A DNA stretch of 64,000 nt from Pseudomonas tructae (GCF_004214895.1 NZ_CP035952.1:2428501-2492500); one strand, 5' to 3'; shown: positions 23,219 to 32,088, numbered from the stretch's first letter. Notes: generated by a model not told the origin, from the sequence alone. A program made the numbers and translations.

Positions 23219-24325
23219 TCAAGCCGGCATGTTCTTGCTCACACAGTGAATGCCACCGCCGCCCGCGGCAATCGCGTCGATGTTGACCTGTTCGATGGTC
23301 CGCCCCGGGTACAGCTTGGCGAGCAGTTGCTTGCAGTAGGCATCCGCCTGCGCGTCGCCAAACTGCGGTGCGATCACTGCGCCATTGATCGGCAGGTAGT
23401 TGATGTAGCCGGCGGCGAAATCCGGGTTGTCGCGGGTAAAACGGTTGCTGCGCGGTGTGCGCGGCGGTGGCAGCAGGTGCACGGTGAAGGGGCGGCCGTC
23501 GGCGTCGGTGGCTTGTTTGAGAATTTCCAGGTGTTTGCGGGTGACCTCGTAGTCGTAGGAGTCGGGGTCGTTGTCGAGGTTGGCGATCACCACCCCCGGC
23601 TCGACGAAGCGTGCGTAAAAGTCGACGTGAGCATCGGTGATGTCGCGGCCCTTGATGCCCGGCAGCCAGATGATCTTGCGCAAGCCGAGGTTGGCCTTGA
23701 GCTCGGCCTCGACGTCGGCGCGGCTCCAGTCAGGGTTGCGGTTGGCATTGACCCAGCAGCTTTCGGTGATGATCGCGGTGCCGTGGCCATCCACCTCAAT
23801 GCCGCCGCCTTCGCCGGTCAGCTCGCTTTGCAGGTAGGGGATGGCCAGGGCGTTGGCGAGCTTTTTGGCCACGCGGTTGTCGTTGCGGTGGCGCTGCTTG
23901 TTGCCCCAGCCGTTGAAGTTGAAATCCATCAGCGCACGCTTGCCATCATCGTCGATGACGAAGCAGCCGCCGTAGTCGCGGATCCAGATATCGTCCAGGG
24001 CCACGGCGAGGAATTCGGTGTTGTCGGTGCCGCATTCCTCGCGCGCCACGTCGAGGTCTTCGGGGTGGCACAGCACGGTGACCGGTTGGTACTTGGCGAT
24101 GGTTCTGGCCAGTTTGGCGATGCAGTCGTTGACGTCATCGGCCTGGTCTTCCCAGACCGTTTCATCGGCGGCGTAAGCCAGGAAGATCCGCTGTTGGGCC
24201 TGGTCTTCTTCGGGCATGAACCAGCGATCGTCGGCGGCCATGGCCAGGCGCAGCGGGCCAAGGCCCAGGCTGGCGACGCCGGCGGCTACTGACAGGTGCT
24301 TGAGGAAGGTACGACGGGGTGTCAT
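23219..24325 (-). CDS. aguA': Tat-exported agmatine deiminase (Agu2A'-like)
   Basis: A 368-residue peptidylarginine-deiminase/agmatine-deiminase family enzyme with an N-terminal twin-arginine signal (T-P-R-R-T-F-L-K-H-L, then a hydrophobic stretch ending A-M-A-A). Catalytic parts are visible: D-D-I-W-I-R-D near 110, E-G-G-G near 182, D-A-H-V-D-F for the histidine, and G-G-G-G-I-H-C361 for the nucleophile. It should hydrolyse agmatine to N-carbamoylputrescine and ammonia in the periplasm. It is the last gene of a four-gene run matching agu2ABCA' of Pseudomonas aeruginosa, where the exported paralogue is called A'. Confidence 0.88.
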   Translation of the reverse strand: MTPRRTFLKHLSVAAGVASLGLGPLRLAMAADDRWFMPEEDQAQQRIFLAYAADETVWEDQADDVNDCIAKLARTIAKYQPVTVLCHPEDLDVAREECGTDNTEFLAVALDDIWIRDYGGCFVIDDDGKRALMDFNFNGWGNKQRHRNDNRVAKKLANALAIPYLQSELTGEGGGIEVDGHGTAIITESCWVNANRNPDWSRADVEAELKANLGLRKIIWLPGIKGRDITDAHVDFYARFVEPGVVIANLDNDPDSYDYEVTRKHLEILKQATDADGRPFTVHLLPPPRTPRSNRFTRDNPDFAAGYINYLPINGAVIAPQFGDAQADAYCKQLLAKLYPGRTIEQVNIDAIAAGGGGIHCVSKNMPA

Positions 24326-24347
24326 CTAGGTTGCTCTCTGTGGTGGC

Positions 24348-25439
24348 TCAATGGGCCGAAGACGTTTTCAGGGTGGTCCAGGCACGCATGCGCGCGCGCA
24401 TGTCTTTCTGGGGGATGTCCTTGCCCGGAATCAGCCGCTTGTAGACATCGTCGCTGATGTAGATGTCCGGATTATCCCGCATCAGCGGGTCGACCAGCGG
24501 CCGCGCCTTGGCGCTGGAGGTGGGGTAGCCGGTGAACGAACTGATGGCAGCCATCTGTTGGGGTTGCATGACGAAGTTGATAAAAGCGTAGGCGTATTCC
24601 GGGTGGGCGGCATCGGCGGGTATCGCCATGCTGTCCATCCAGATGGTCGTGCCTTCCACCGGCACATGGTAGCGGAACTCCATGGCCTTGCCGGCGGAGT
24701 CGGCGGTGCGTTGGGCCTGGATCATGTCGCCGCTGTAGCCCAGGGAAATGCAGGTTTCGCCATTGACCAGCTGGGTCACCGGTTGCGACTGGAACTTGCG
24801 GATGTACGGCTTGATCGCCCCCAGCATCTGGCGGGCGGCGAGCAGGTCGTCGGCCTTGCCGCTGCGCGGATCCTTGCCCAGGTAGTGGAGTACCACCGCC
24901 AGCACTTCATCGGGGGAATCGATCATCGAAATCCCGCAGTCGGCGAGCAAGGCGGCGTTCTCGGGCTTGAACAACAGGTCGAGGCTGTTGACCGGGGCAT
25001 TGGCGATGCGCTGTTCGATGGCGGCGCGGTTGTAGGTCAGGCCGATGCTGCCCCAGGTGTAGGGCACGGTGCTCTCGCGTGAGTTGGGGTAGCGCAGGTG
25101 CAGGCGCTTGAGGCCGGGCTCGATATCTGCCAGGTGCTCGAGCTTGCCCGGGTCGAGCTTTTGCAAGGCGCCAGCGCGGGCCAGGCGCTCGGCCACGGTG
25201 TCGCCGGGGAAGATCAGGTCGTAGCCGCTGTTGCCCGAGAGCAGCTTGGCCTCGAGGGTTTCGCTGCTGTCCATGACATCGTAGATGACCTTGATGCCGG
25301 TCTGGGCGGTGAAGTCCTTGAGGGTGTCTTCGGCAAAGTAGTCGGCCCAGTTGTACAGCCGCAGGACTTTGTCTTCGGCGCTGGCCAAGCCGCAGCTCAG
25401 GGCCAGGGACAGGGCCAGCAGGGTTTTCAGGGCATTCAT
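24348..25439 (-). CDS. Polyamine-type ABC transporter substrate-binding protein (Agu2C-like)
   Basis: A 363-residue periplasmic binding protein of the PotD/PotF/SpuD family with a Sec signal peptide cleaved after A-S-A (about residue 21). L-R-L-Y-N-W-A-D-Y-F is the family hallmark for the polyamine pocket, and further pocket residues lie around Y-D-L-I-F-P-G-D and W-M-D-S-M-A-I-P. No ATPase or permease gene is linked, so it must share a transporter or act as a sensor. Its start overlaps the aguB stop by 4 bases. Agmatine or putrescine is the likely ligand by context. Confidence 0.88.
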   Translation of the reverse strand: MNALKTLLALSLALSCGLASAEDKVLRLYNWADYFAEDTLKDFTAQTGIKVIYDVMDSSETLEAKLLSGNSGYDLIFPGDTVAERLARAGALQKLDPGKLEHLADIEPGLKRLHLRYPNSRESTVPYTWGSIGLTYNRAAIEQRIANAPVNSLDLLFKPENAALLADCGISMIDSPDEVLAVVLHYLGKDPRSGKADDLLAARQMLGAIKPYIRKFQSQPVTQLVNGETCISLGYSGDMIQAQRTADSAGKAMEFRYHVPVEGTTIWMDSMAIPADAAHPEYAYAFINFVMQPQQMAAISSFTGYPTSSAKARPLVDPLMRDNPDIYISDDVYKRLIPGKDIPQKDMRARMRAWTTLKTSSAH

Positions 25440-26341
25440 GCGCCTTGCCTCCAGGTGCTGTGTGGGTGGCGGCCGTCAAGGCTCAACAGGGTGCCGTACA
25501 TGTCCGGGCGGCGGTCGCGGTACACGCCCCAGGTCAGGCGCTCCTCGCGCATGTGGGCCAGGTCCAGCTCGGCCAGCAGCACGCAGGGAGTGTCACGATC
25601 GGCTTCGGCCAGCAGTTGACCCTTATGGTCGGTGATGAACGACGAGCCATAAAAGCGCATGCTCAGTTCGGCATCGCTGGGCGCCACTTCAACGCCGGTG
25701 CGGTTGGCGGTGATCACCGGGAGGATGTTGGCCGCGGCGTGGCCGCGCTGGGTCAGTTGCCAGTGGTCGCGCGAGTCCAGCGCCGCAGCGCCGGGCTCGG
25801 AGCCGATGGCGGTGGGGAACAACAGGATCTCGGCACCTTGCAGGGCCAGGCAGCGGGCGGTCTCGGGGAACCATTGGTCCCAGCAGATGCCCACGCCGAT
25901 GCGTCCGATGGCGCAGTCCCAGACTTTGAAACCGGTGTCGCCGGGGCTGAAGTATTCCTTCTCCTGGTAACCGATGGCGTTGGGAATGTGGGTTTTGCGA
26001 TAGACACCCAACAGGCAGCCATCGGCATCGGCCACGGTCAGCGAATTGAAGTAGGCGTTGCCGGCCTTTTCAAACCAGCTCAGCGGCAGCACCACGCCCA
26101 GCTCCGCCGCCAGGGCGGCGAAGCGCTGCAGCAGCGGGCTGTGCTCGTAGGGCTGGGCCAGCGCCAGGTGCTCGTGATTCTGCTCGATGCAAAAGTACGG
26201 TGTGGCAAACAGCTCCGGCAGCAGGATCAGTTGCGCACCGGCAGCGGCTGCTTCGCGAACCAGTTGCTCGGCGCGATCGAGGTTGTCGGCCAGGTTCCAG
26301 CTGCAGGCCAGTTGCAGGCTGGCGACAGTCACGCGGCTCAT
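25436..26341 (-). CDS. aguB: N-carbamoylputrescine amidase (Agu2B)
   Basis: A 301-residue nitrilase-superfamily enzyme. The Glu-Lys-Cys triad is in place: L-P-E43-L-F, Y-R-K116-T-H-I-P and G-I-C153-W-D-Q-W-F-P-E. It converts N-carbamoylputrescine to putrescine, CO2 and ammonia in the cytosol, the step after agmatine deiminase. The start at 26341 overlaps the aguA stop (ATGA). The open frame runs on to 26530 inside aguA, but that part is a shadow. Confidence 0.93.
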   Translation of the reverse strand: MSRVTVASLQLACSWNLADNLDRAEQLVREAAAAGAQLILLPELFATPYFCIEQNHEHLALAQPYEHSPLLQRFAALAAELGVVLPLSWFEKAGNAYFNSLTVADADGCLLGVYRKTHIPNAIGYQEKEYFSPGDTGFKVWDCAIGRIGVGICWDQWFPETARCLALQGAEILLFPTAIGSEPGAAALDSRDHWQLTQRGHAAANILPVITANRTGVEVAPSDAELSMRFYGSSFITDHKGQLLAEADRDTPCVLLAELDLAHMREERLTWGVYRDRRPDMYGTLLSLDGRHPHSTWRQGA

Positions 26342-27399
26342 CGCTTGCCTCCGGCCAGCGGCCAGGCGGGCTGCTGCTGGGTGATGCAGTGCACGCCACC
26401 GCCGCCGTGGGCCAGCTGGTTGATCAGTACCGGCACCACTTCGCGGTCGGGGAACGCTTGCTGCAAGGTGGCGGCGGCCTGCAGGTCGGCTTCGATGCCG
26501 TAGGCCGGCATGATCACGGCGTCGTTGCACAGGTAGAAGTTAGTGTAGGAGGCGCAGAACACTTCGGCGTCGGTATCGACTGCGGCAGACGCTTCGTACA
26601 GATCGATCAGCTCGAAGCGACGGCCACGGGCGTCGGTTGCCAGTTCAAGGGCGCGGCGGTTCTCTTTGACCACCTGGGCGTAGGTGGAGTGCTTGTCGTG
26701 GGTCGCGTCGACCAGCAATACACCCGGGCGGGCAAACGCGCACACGCCGTCGACATGGCCATCGGTTACATCACCGGTGACGAAGTCCGGGTCGCCCGGC
26801 AGCCAGATGACTTTGTTCACGCCCAGCAGGCGGGTGAAGATCTCCTCGATGTCCTGCTTGCCCAGCCCTGGGTTGCGGTTGGGGTTGAGCAACACCGACT
26901 CGGTGGTGATCAGCGTGCCTTCACCGTCGACGTGAATAGCGCCGCCTTCGTTGGCCAGGTGGCTGCCCAAGCACTCCAGGCCCAGGCCATTGAGCACGCG
27001 CCGTGCCAGGCCTTCATCGAGGTCGTGGGCCGACTTGCCGCCCCAGGCGTTGAAGCGCCAGCTGACCCCGGCCAGGCCTTGCTGCGGATGGCAGATGAAG
27101 CTTGGGCCGGAGTCGCGGCACCAGCTGTCGTTGATCGCAAGCTCGATCAGCTCGATGTTTGCCCCGCACAAGGCGCGGGCCTGGGCGACCGCGCTGGGGT
27201 CGACCACCATCTTCACCGGTTCGAACCGGGCAATGGCGTTGGCGACCCGGGCGAAATCGACCTGCACATCGGCCAGGGTCACGCCCCAGGTTGACTCCCA
27301 CAGGGCCTGGTTGTGCGGCCAGGCCATCCAGGTAGCGGTGTGTCGGGCCCATTCGGCGGGCATGAACCATCCGTTGTTGGTGGCGCTGTCGTTGTGCAT
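26338..27399 (-). CDS. aguA: Agmatine deiminase (Agu2A)
   Basis: A 353-residue cytosolic agmatine deiminase. Family motifs: M-P-A-E-W-A-x-H-x-x-T-W-M-A-W-P-H at the start, N-D-S-W-C-R-D-S-G-P near 90, W-R-F-N-A-W-G-G-K, D-G-H-V-D-G for the catalytic histidine, and G-G-G-G-V-H-C338 for the nucleophile. It is the first gene of the minus-strand agu operon and lies opposite a LysR gene across a 124-base gap, so that regulator probably controls it. Confidence 0.94.
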   Translation of the reverse strand: MHNDSATNNGWFMPAEWARHTATWMAWPHNQALWESTWGVTLADVQVDFARVANAIARFEPVKMVVDPSAVAQARALCGANIELIELAINDSWCRDSGPSFICHPQQGLAGVSWRFNAWGGKSAHDLDEGLARRVLNGLGLECLGSHLANEGGAIHVDGEGTLITTESVLLNPNRNPGLGKQDIEEIFTRLLGVNKVIWLPGDPDFVTGDVTDGHVDGVCAFARPGVLLVDATHDKHSTYAQVVKENRRALELATDARGRRFELIDLYEASAAVDTDAEVFCASYTNFYLCNDAVIMPAYGIEADLQAAATLQQAFPDREVVPVLINQLAHGGGGVHCITQQQPAWPLAGGKR

Positions 27400-27523
27400 G
27401 GTGATTGCCTTTGAGTTAAGTAATTGTTTTCAGCTGGTTGCTGGGTGACCATGCTATAACTGCGCTTTACCACAGGACAAACGATGGTTTTTGCCGATAT
27501 ATGATTAGCTGGGCTTATCAATC

Positions 27524-28393
27524 ATGCTGAAACACTGGCCACCCCTGAACACCTTGCGCGGCTTTGAAGCGGCGGCGCGCCTGGGCAGTTTTCACAAGGC
27601 CGCTGAAGAGCTGCACCTGACCCAGTCGGCGATCAGCCAGCAGATTCGCAGCCTGGAGAGCTACCTGGAGCAGCCGTTGTTCTATCGCGAAGGGCGCAGT
27701 GTGGCGCTCACCGATGCCGGCGTTGACCTGCTCAGCACCACCCAGGTGATGCTCCAGCAATTGACCGTGGGTATCCGTCGCCTTGAGCAATACCGCAAAC
27801 CCAACCAGTTGGTGGTCAATACCACCCCGGCCTTTGCCCGGCATTGGCTGGTGCCGCACCTGGGCGAGTTCCATCGCTTGCACCCGCAGGTGGATGTCTG
27901 GTTGTTCACCAGTGACGAGATCCCCGACATGGCCACCCAGACCATCGACATCGCGGTGCGCGACGACATCAGTGCCCAGGCCGAATGCAGCTTTCGGGTC
28001 TTGCTCCAGGACCGTTTGTATCCGGCGTGTCACCCACGCCTGCTCGACCTCGAGCCACAGCAGCGCACCACGCTGCACGGCGAGCGGGAAATGGACTGGA
28101 GCTACTGGAGCACCCAGGGCGGCGAGGCGCTGGGGCAGACCATGCAGGGCCTGAATTTTTCTGACTCCGGGCAGTTGCTCGACGCTGCCAGCCAGGGCCT
28201 GGGGATTGCCCTGGTCAGTGCCTTGCTGGCCGAGCAGGCGCGGACGCAAGGCCACTTGGTGGCCCTGACCGAACAGACTGTACGCGGCCCGAAATGGGCC
28301 TGGCTGGTGCACCGCAACAGTGAAGGGGAGGCCTTGACTGCGAGCTTTTGCCAATGGCTGGAGGCAGCAATTGGCCCCAGTAAATCGGACTGA
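27524..28393 (+). CDS. LysR-family regulator of the agmatine operon (probable)
   Basis: A 289-residue GcvA-type LysR protein. The N-terminus P-P-L-N-T-L-R-G-F-E-A-A-A-R-L-G-S-F and the turn L-T-Q-S-A-I-S-Q-Q-I-R define the DNA-binding domain, followed by a co-inducer domain. It is divergently placed next to aguA, the usual arrangement for a regulator and its target. The inducer would be agmatine or N-carbamoylputrescine by inference. A REP pair follows its stop codon. Confidence 0.9.
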   Translation: MLKHWPPLNTLRGFEAAARLGSFHKAAEELHLTQSAISQQIRSLESYLEQPLFYREGRSVALTDAGVDLLSTTQVMLQQLTVGIRRLEQYRKPNQLVVNTTPAFARHWLVPHLGEFHRLHPQVDVWLFTSDEIPDMATQTIDIAVRDDISAQAECSFRVLLQDRLYPACHPRLLDLEPQQRTTLHGEREMDWSYWSTQGGEALGQTMQGLNFSDSGQLLDAASQGLGIALVSALLAEQARTQGHLVALTEQTVRGPKWAWLVHRNSEGEALTASFCQWLEAAIGPSKSD

Positions 28394-28400
28394 GACACTT

Positions 28401-28453
28401 TCGCGGGGCAAGCCCGCTCCTACACTACCTGTGGGAGCGGGCTTGCCCCGCGA
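28401..28453. repeat. REP inverted pair (BIME), likely bidirectional terminator
   Basis: TCGCGGGGCAAGCCCGCTCC (28401-28420) and its exact reverse complement (28434-28453) sit between the converging LysR and glutamine-synthetase-like genes with a 13-base spacer. Confidence 0.9.
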
Positions 28454-28459
28454 TAACGT

Positions 28460-29812
28460 CTATAGAAACCAGCGATACTCCCGCGCACTCACCTCATGCA
28501 TGAAGGCCAGGTGGTCCTGGTGCTTGTTTTCGCAGTAGACCATGACGAACTCACTACCCAGCCGCTCATTGACCACCGGGTGATGCCGCATGGCCGCCAC
28601 CGCCGCGAGCATGTCCTTGGGAAAGTCGATCCCGCTGCTGCGGTCTTCATTGAGCGGGGCAATGGGCTCTTTGCCGGCCTCCAGGCCATGCTCCATGCCG
28701 CTGAGAATCGCCGCCAGCACCAGGTAGGGGTTGGCGTCGGCACCGGCCAGGCGGTGTTCGATGCGCAGGTTGCGCGGGTCTGACTCGGGGATGCGGATGC
28801 ACGCGTCGCGGTCTTCAAAGCCCCAGCTAGCGCGGCTGGCGGCATTGACCATGGCGCCGTAGCGGCGCATGGCGTTGTGGTTGGCGGCGAAGATCGGCAT
28901 GCACTGTGGCAACAGCTCCAGGCAACCGGCCACGGCGTGGCGCAACGGCCGCTGCTCATCGGCGGCCAGCAGGTTGTTGCCCTGCTGATCATAGAGGCTG
29001 ACATGTACGTGCATGCCGCTGCCCGGTGCGTCCAGGTACGGTTTGCTCATGAAGCTTGCGCGCAGGCCGTGCTTGAGTGCCACGCCGCGGGTGCTGCGGC
29101 AGAACAATGCGGCCCAGTCGGCGGCGCGCAGGCCATCGTCGCAGTGGCCGAAGTTGATCTCGAACTGGCCGGGGCCGAGTTCTGCGGTGATCACGTTGGC
29201 GTCCACGCCTTGCTCGTTGGCCGCCTCGACCATCTCCCGCAGCACATCGGAGTAGCGCGACAGGCGCTCGATGTGCATGTTCGGCTGGTCGTCCGGATCA
29301 TCGCTGAAGGGGTCGCGGGGGAACTGTGGCAGGCCGTCCTTCAAGGTGCGGTCGAACAGGTAGAACTCCAGCTCAAAGGCCACCACCGGACGAATGCCAC
29401 GGCGTTCCAGGCGCTGCAGTACCCGCGCCAGCACTTCGCGGGGCTCAAACTCGATCGGTGCGGCGGTGCCGTCGGAGCTGATCAGCATCTGCCCCAGGGG
29501 CTGGTTCTCCCAGCGCACCGGCTTGAGGGTGCCGGGGATCAGGCGCCGGGGGGCGTCTGGGTCACCGTCGTTGAAACAGTAGTCGCCAATGGGGTGCAGG
29601 CCACCTTGAACCCCCAGCAGCACACAGTTCTGCGGCAGCTTCAGGGCGCTGCCGGCGGCGACCTTTTCGAGCATGTCGATGGGGTAGCGCTTGCCATAGA
29701 AATGCCCGGGAATATCCAGGCTGATCAAGTCGACATAACGCACCTGAGGATGCTCGGCGCGGAAGGCGCGTACTTCACTCAGCAGATCAGGGCAGTCTTT
29801 TATTGTTGTCAT
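28460..29812 (-). CDS. puuA: Gamma-glutamylputrescine synthetase (PuuA/SpuI-type glutamine synthetase)
   Basis: A 450-residue type III glutamine synthetase-like enzyme: F-E-L-E-F-Y-L-F and G-P-G-Q-F-E-I-N carry the metal glutamates, A-P-G-S-G-M-H-V-H-V-S the substrate loop, and N-R-A-like A-N-H-N-A-M-R-R-Y-G-A the ATP/glutamate site. It ligates glutamate to putrescine in the first step of the Puu route. The ATG at 29812 has AGGA 9 bases upstream; the frame goes to 29839, overlapping the regulator's end. It closes a minus-strand run puuB-puuR-puuA-like, downstream of the agu operon that makes putrescine. Confidence 0.88.
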   Translation of the reverse strand: MTTIKDCPDLLSEVRAFRAEHPQVRYVDLISLDIPGHFYGKRYPIDMLEKVAAGSALKLPQNCVLLGVQGGLHPIGDYCFNDGDPDAPRRLIPGTLKPVRWENQPLGQMLISSDGTAAPIEFEPREVLARVLQRLERRGIRPVVAFELEFYLFDRTLKDGLPQFPRDPFSDDPDDQPNMHIERLSRYSDVLREMVEAANEQGVDANVITAELGPGQFEINFGHCDDGLRAADWAALFCRSTRGVALKHGLRASFMSKPYLDAPGSGMHVHVSLYDQQGNNLLAADEQRPLRHAVAGCLELLPQCMPIFAANHNAMRRYGAMVNAASRASWGFEDRDACIRIPESDPRNLRIEHRLAGADANPYLVLAAILSGMEHGLEAGKEPIAPLNEDRSSGIDFPKDMLAAVAAMRHHPVVNERLGSEFVMVYCENKHQDHLAFMHEVSAREYRWFL

Positions 29813-29835
29813 CACGTGCGATCCTGCGCTTGGTT

Positions 29836-30393
29836 TCAACGGAATACCCAGAGCACCCGGGTAGTGTGTTCGGTCAGGTTGGCGTAGCGAAACTGGCTGT
29901 GCGGTGGTAACTGAAAGCTGTCGTTGGCCTGCAGGGTGACCGGCGTCTCGGCGTCATCGAGCCAGAGGCTCAACTCGCCTTCGAGCACAAAGCCACCTTG
30001 TTCGGAGCTGTCGTCCAGATGCCCGTCACCGCTGCTGGCGCCCGGTGCCAGGTGGCTTTCGAGCATGGAAAAGCCGCCGGTTAGCTTGGGCGATACCAGC
30101 ACGTCGGTGATCCCGGCAGCGTAGTAAAGGGTGCGCCGCTCATCGGGGCGGGTGACCCAGTCCACTTGCCGCGGTTTGCTCAAGTTGTAGAAGTAAGTGG
30201 TCGGTACGCACAGGGTTTCGCTGATGGCGGTCAGGTCGGCCACGGTCGGCCGTGACAGGCCGCGTTCGACCTGGGACAAAAAGCCCACCGAGCGATCGAT
30301 GCGCTCGGCCAACTCACCGAGGGTCAAGTTGCGGTGCTTGCGCAGGTCGCGGATGAGGATTGCCAGGCTTTCGATTTCTTCCTGCATGTCCAT
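29836..30393 (-). CDS. puuR: XRE-cupin transcriptional regulator (PuuR-like)
   Basis: A 185-residue protein with an XRE helix-turn-helix (residues 9-63; L-T-L-G-E-L-A-E-R-I-D-R-S-V-G-F-L-S-Q-V-E-R-G) joined to a C-terminal cupin (about 110-180; G-G-F-V-L-E-G-E-L-S-L-W). PuuR-type proteins repress putrescine utilisation genes and release DNA when putrescine binds the cupin. It sits between the puuB- and puuA-like genes, 12 bases after the first. A palindrome upstream of puuB (31718-31743) is a possible operator. Confidence 0.85.
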   Translation of the reverse strand: MDMQEEIESLAILIRDLRKHRNLTLGELAERIDRSVGFLSQVERGLSRPTVADLTAISETLCVPTTYFYNLSKPRQVDWVTRPDERRTLYYAAGITDVLVSPKLTGGFSMLESHLAPGASSGDGHLDDSSEQGGFVLEGELSLWLDDAETPVTLQANDSFQLPPHSQFRYANLTEHTTRVLWVFR

Positions 30394-30405
30394 CGGATGT
30401 TCCTC

Positions 30406-31695
30406 TCAAAGAGTGTCGCGCAGGCGGTACCAGGCCTTGGCGGCGGCTTCCAGCGGGGCGGCGAGCAGGTCGCCGCCAGGGAAGCGGCCGTTGTCGATGG
30501 CCTGGTACAACGCCAGCAAATCGTGGTCGCCGAGGATCGCATCGCTGACCGCCCGGGCGCCTGCAAGGGTCGGTAGCACGCCATGGCCAGAAAAACCTTG
30601 CAGCCAGTAGCGCTGACCCTGGCGGCCGATGTCCGGGGTGCGGCGTAGGCTGCAGTCGATATGGCCGCCCCAGGCGTAGTCGATGGCCACCCCCTGCAGT
30701 TGTGGGAAAGCCCGCTCCATGACGGGGCGTGTGGCAGCGGCGACGTCTTTGGGAATGCCACCCAGGTAAGTGCAGCCGCCACCGAACAGCAGGCGATGGT
30801 CCGGGGTCAGGCGAAAGTAGTCGGGGACGAACTGGTTATCGATCACGCAGCTGTTGTGTGGTAGCAGCGAGCGGGCCAGGGCCGGGTCCAACGGCGCGGT
30901 GGCGACCTGGTAGGAGCCCACCGGCAGCAGGCGCTGCGACAGTGGGCGGTCGAGCTGGTCGATGTAGGCGTTGCAGGCCAGCACCAGCACCTCGCTGCGT
31001 ACCTCGCCCTGGTCGGTGCGGGCAACAAAACCGGCCGGAGTGTTACGGTAACTGAGCACCCGGCTCTGCTCGAAGATGCGCCCGCCGGCCGCCTCGATAG
31101 CACTGGCCAGGCCCTGGGCCAGTTTCAGCGGGTTGAGGTGGGCGCCTTCGGCGTCATGCAGCGCCGCCTGGTAGCGCGGGCTGCCGATCCAGTCCGGCAG
31201 TTCGTCGCGTTCAATCACCCGCAACTGGTCATAGCCCCATTTGTCCTCGGCCTCACGCCGGGCTTCGTGCAGCATCGCCACGCGCCGGGGCAGCACCGCA
31301 GCCCACAGGCTGCCACGCCGGTAGTCGACCTCGAAGCCGTGACGCACCGGCAGCTCGCGCATCTCACTGGCCGCCCAGCGCATGCTGTCCCACAGCCGCC
31401 GCGCACGCTCCTGGCCCAGCGACTTTTCCAGCGGCGCCATGTCGCACGACCAACCCAGCAATGCCTGCCCGCCGTTACGCCCCGAGGCCGCCCAGGCCAC
31501 GCGGCTGGCCTCGAGCAACGTCACCCGCTTGCCAGCCAGGGCCAGACGCAGGGCGGTTTGCAGGCCACTGAAGCCGGCGCCAATGATCAGCACTTCGGTG
31601 TCCAGGCGCTCCTGCAGGGTCGGGCGCAAAGGGATGGGGGTAGGGTAGGTCTGGGCGTAGACGCTGGCGACATGCTGGGCGGACTGCTTGAACAT
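30406..31695 (-). CDS. puuB: FAD-dependent amine oxidoreductase (gamma-glutamylputrescine oxidase PuuB-like)
   Basis: A 429-residue DAO-family flavoenzyme. The dinucleotide-binding fold is G-A-G-F-S-G-L-Q-T-A with the acidic end of strand 2 at L-L-E-A; the G-R-N-G-G-Q motif follows, and the C-terminal G-F-S-G-H-G-V-L-P-T-L-A-G flavin loop is intact. In the Puu pathway it oxidises gamma-glutamylputrescine to the aldehyde with release of ammonia and peroxide. It is first in the puuB-puuR-puuA-like run. Other DAO amine oxidases look similar; the assignment rests on the neighbours. Confidence 0.82.
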   Translation of the reverse strand: MFKQSAQHVASVYAQTYPTPIPLRPTLQERLDTEVLIIGAGFSGLQTALRLALAGKRVTLLEASRVAWAASGRNGGQALLGWSCDMAPLEKSLGQERARRLWDSMRWAASEMRELPVRHGFEVDYRRGSLWAAVLPRRVAMLHEARREAEDKWGYDQLRVIERDELPDWIGSPRYQAALHDAEGAHLNPLKLAQGLASAIEAAGGRIFEQSRVLSYRNTPAGFVARTDQGEVRSEVLVLACNAYIDQLDRPLSQRLLPVGSYQVATAPLDPALARSLLPHNSCVIDNQFVPDYFRLTPDHRLLFGGGCTYLGGIPKDVAAATRPVMERAFPQLQGVAIDYAWGGHIDCSLRRTPDIGRQGQRYWLQGFSGHGVLPTLAGARAVSDAILGDHDLLALYQAIDNGRFPGGDLLAAPLEAAAKAWYRLRDTL

Positions 31696-31717
31696 GACGG
31701 GCCTCGTGAATTTTTAT

Positions 31718-31743
31718 TGGTATTTTTTCATGAAAAACTACCA
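31718..31743. promoter_or_regulatory. 26-base palindromic operator upstream of puuB
   Basis: TGGTATTTTTTCATGAAAAA followed by CTACCA reads as an inverted repeat with a single mismatched pair, including a perfect 14-base core TTTTTCATGAAAAA (31724-31737). It lies 23 bases before the puuB-like start, where a repressor such as the PuuR-like protein or the small XRE protein would bind. Confidence 0.6.
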
Positions 31744-31794
31744 GATAAATTTCACGTGGCCAAGCGGTGTCCAAATGTAGTTGGCGCGGCGTGC

Positions 31795-32088
31795 CTAGAC
31801 CGCAGGTTTGCGCTGGTGCTTGAGGCTGATGATCTCATCGGCCAGGCGTGGGCTGTAGCTGCGGGTGGGAATACCGGTCAATTGCTCGAACATCAGCGCG
31901 AACTTGACGTCCAGTGCGCGTTTGCCGGTCATATAAGCATTGAGGGTGGTCACGCTGACCCCAAGCTCGGCGGCCATGCGCCGCTGGGAAACCCGCTCGG
32001 TCTGGCGTTGCCTGGCCTTGAGTGCGGCAAATGCCTTGCGCAGTGCCAGCAGCTCTTCTTCTTCCCACACCCACAGATTACCGCTCAT
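31795..32088 (-). CDS. Small XRE-type helix-turn-helix protein
   Basis: A 97-residue protein with an acidic, tryptophan-containing head, then a helix-turn-helix (about 35-70): V-S-Q-R-R-M-A-A-E-L-G-V-S-V-T-T-L-N-A-Y. The L-N-A-Y-M-T-G-K-R-A-L recognition region is followed by a short C-terminal tail. It resembles Cro/CI-like DNA-binding proteins. It sits 99 bases upstream of the puuB-like gene in the same direction, with the 26-base palindrome between, so it may regulate that operon or itself. Confidence 0.75.
   Translation of the reverse strand: MSGNLWVWEEEELLALRKAFAALKARQRQTERVSQRRMAAELGVSVTTLNAYMTGKRALDVKFALMFEQLTGIPTRSYSPRLADEIISLKHQRKPAV

Noticed and set aside
26342..26530. N-terminal extension of the N-carbamoylputrescine amidase
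   Set aside because: The extension is arginine-rich, overlaps aguA and is unlike nitrilases; the ATG at 26341 gives the normal length and an ATGA overlap.
30406..31695. Assignment of the PuuB-like enzyme as glycine oxidase or D-amino acid dehydrogenase
   Set aside because: The general fold would allow it, but the direct linkage to PuuA- and PuuR-like genes favours gamma-glutamylputrescine oxidase.
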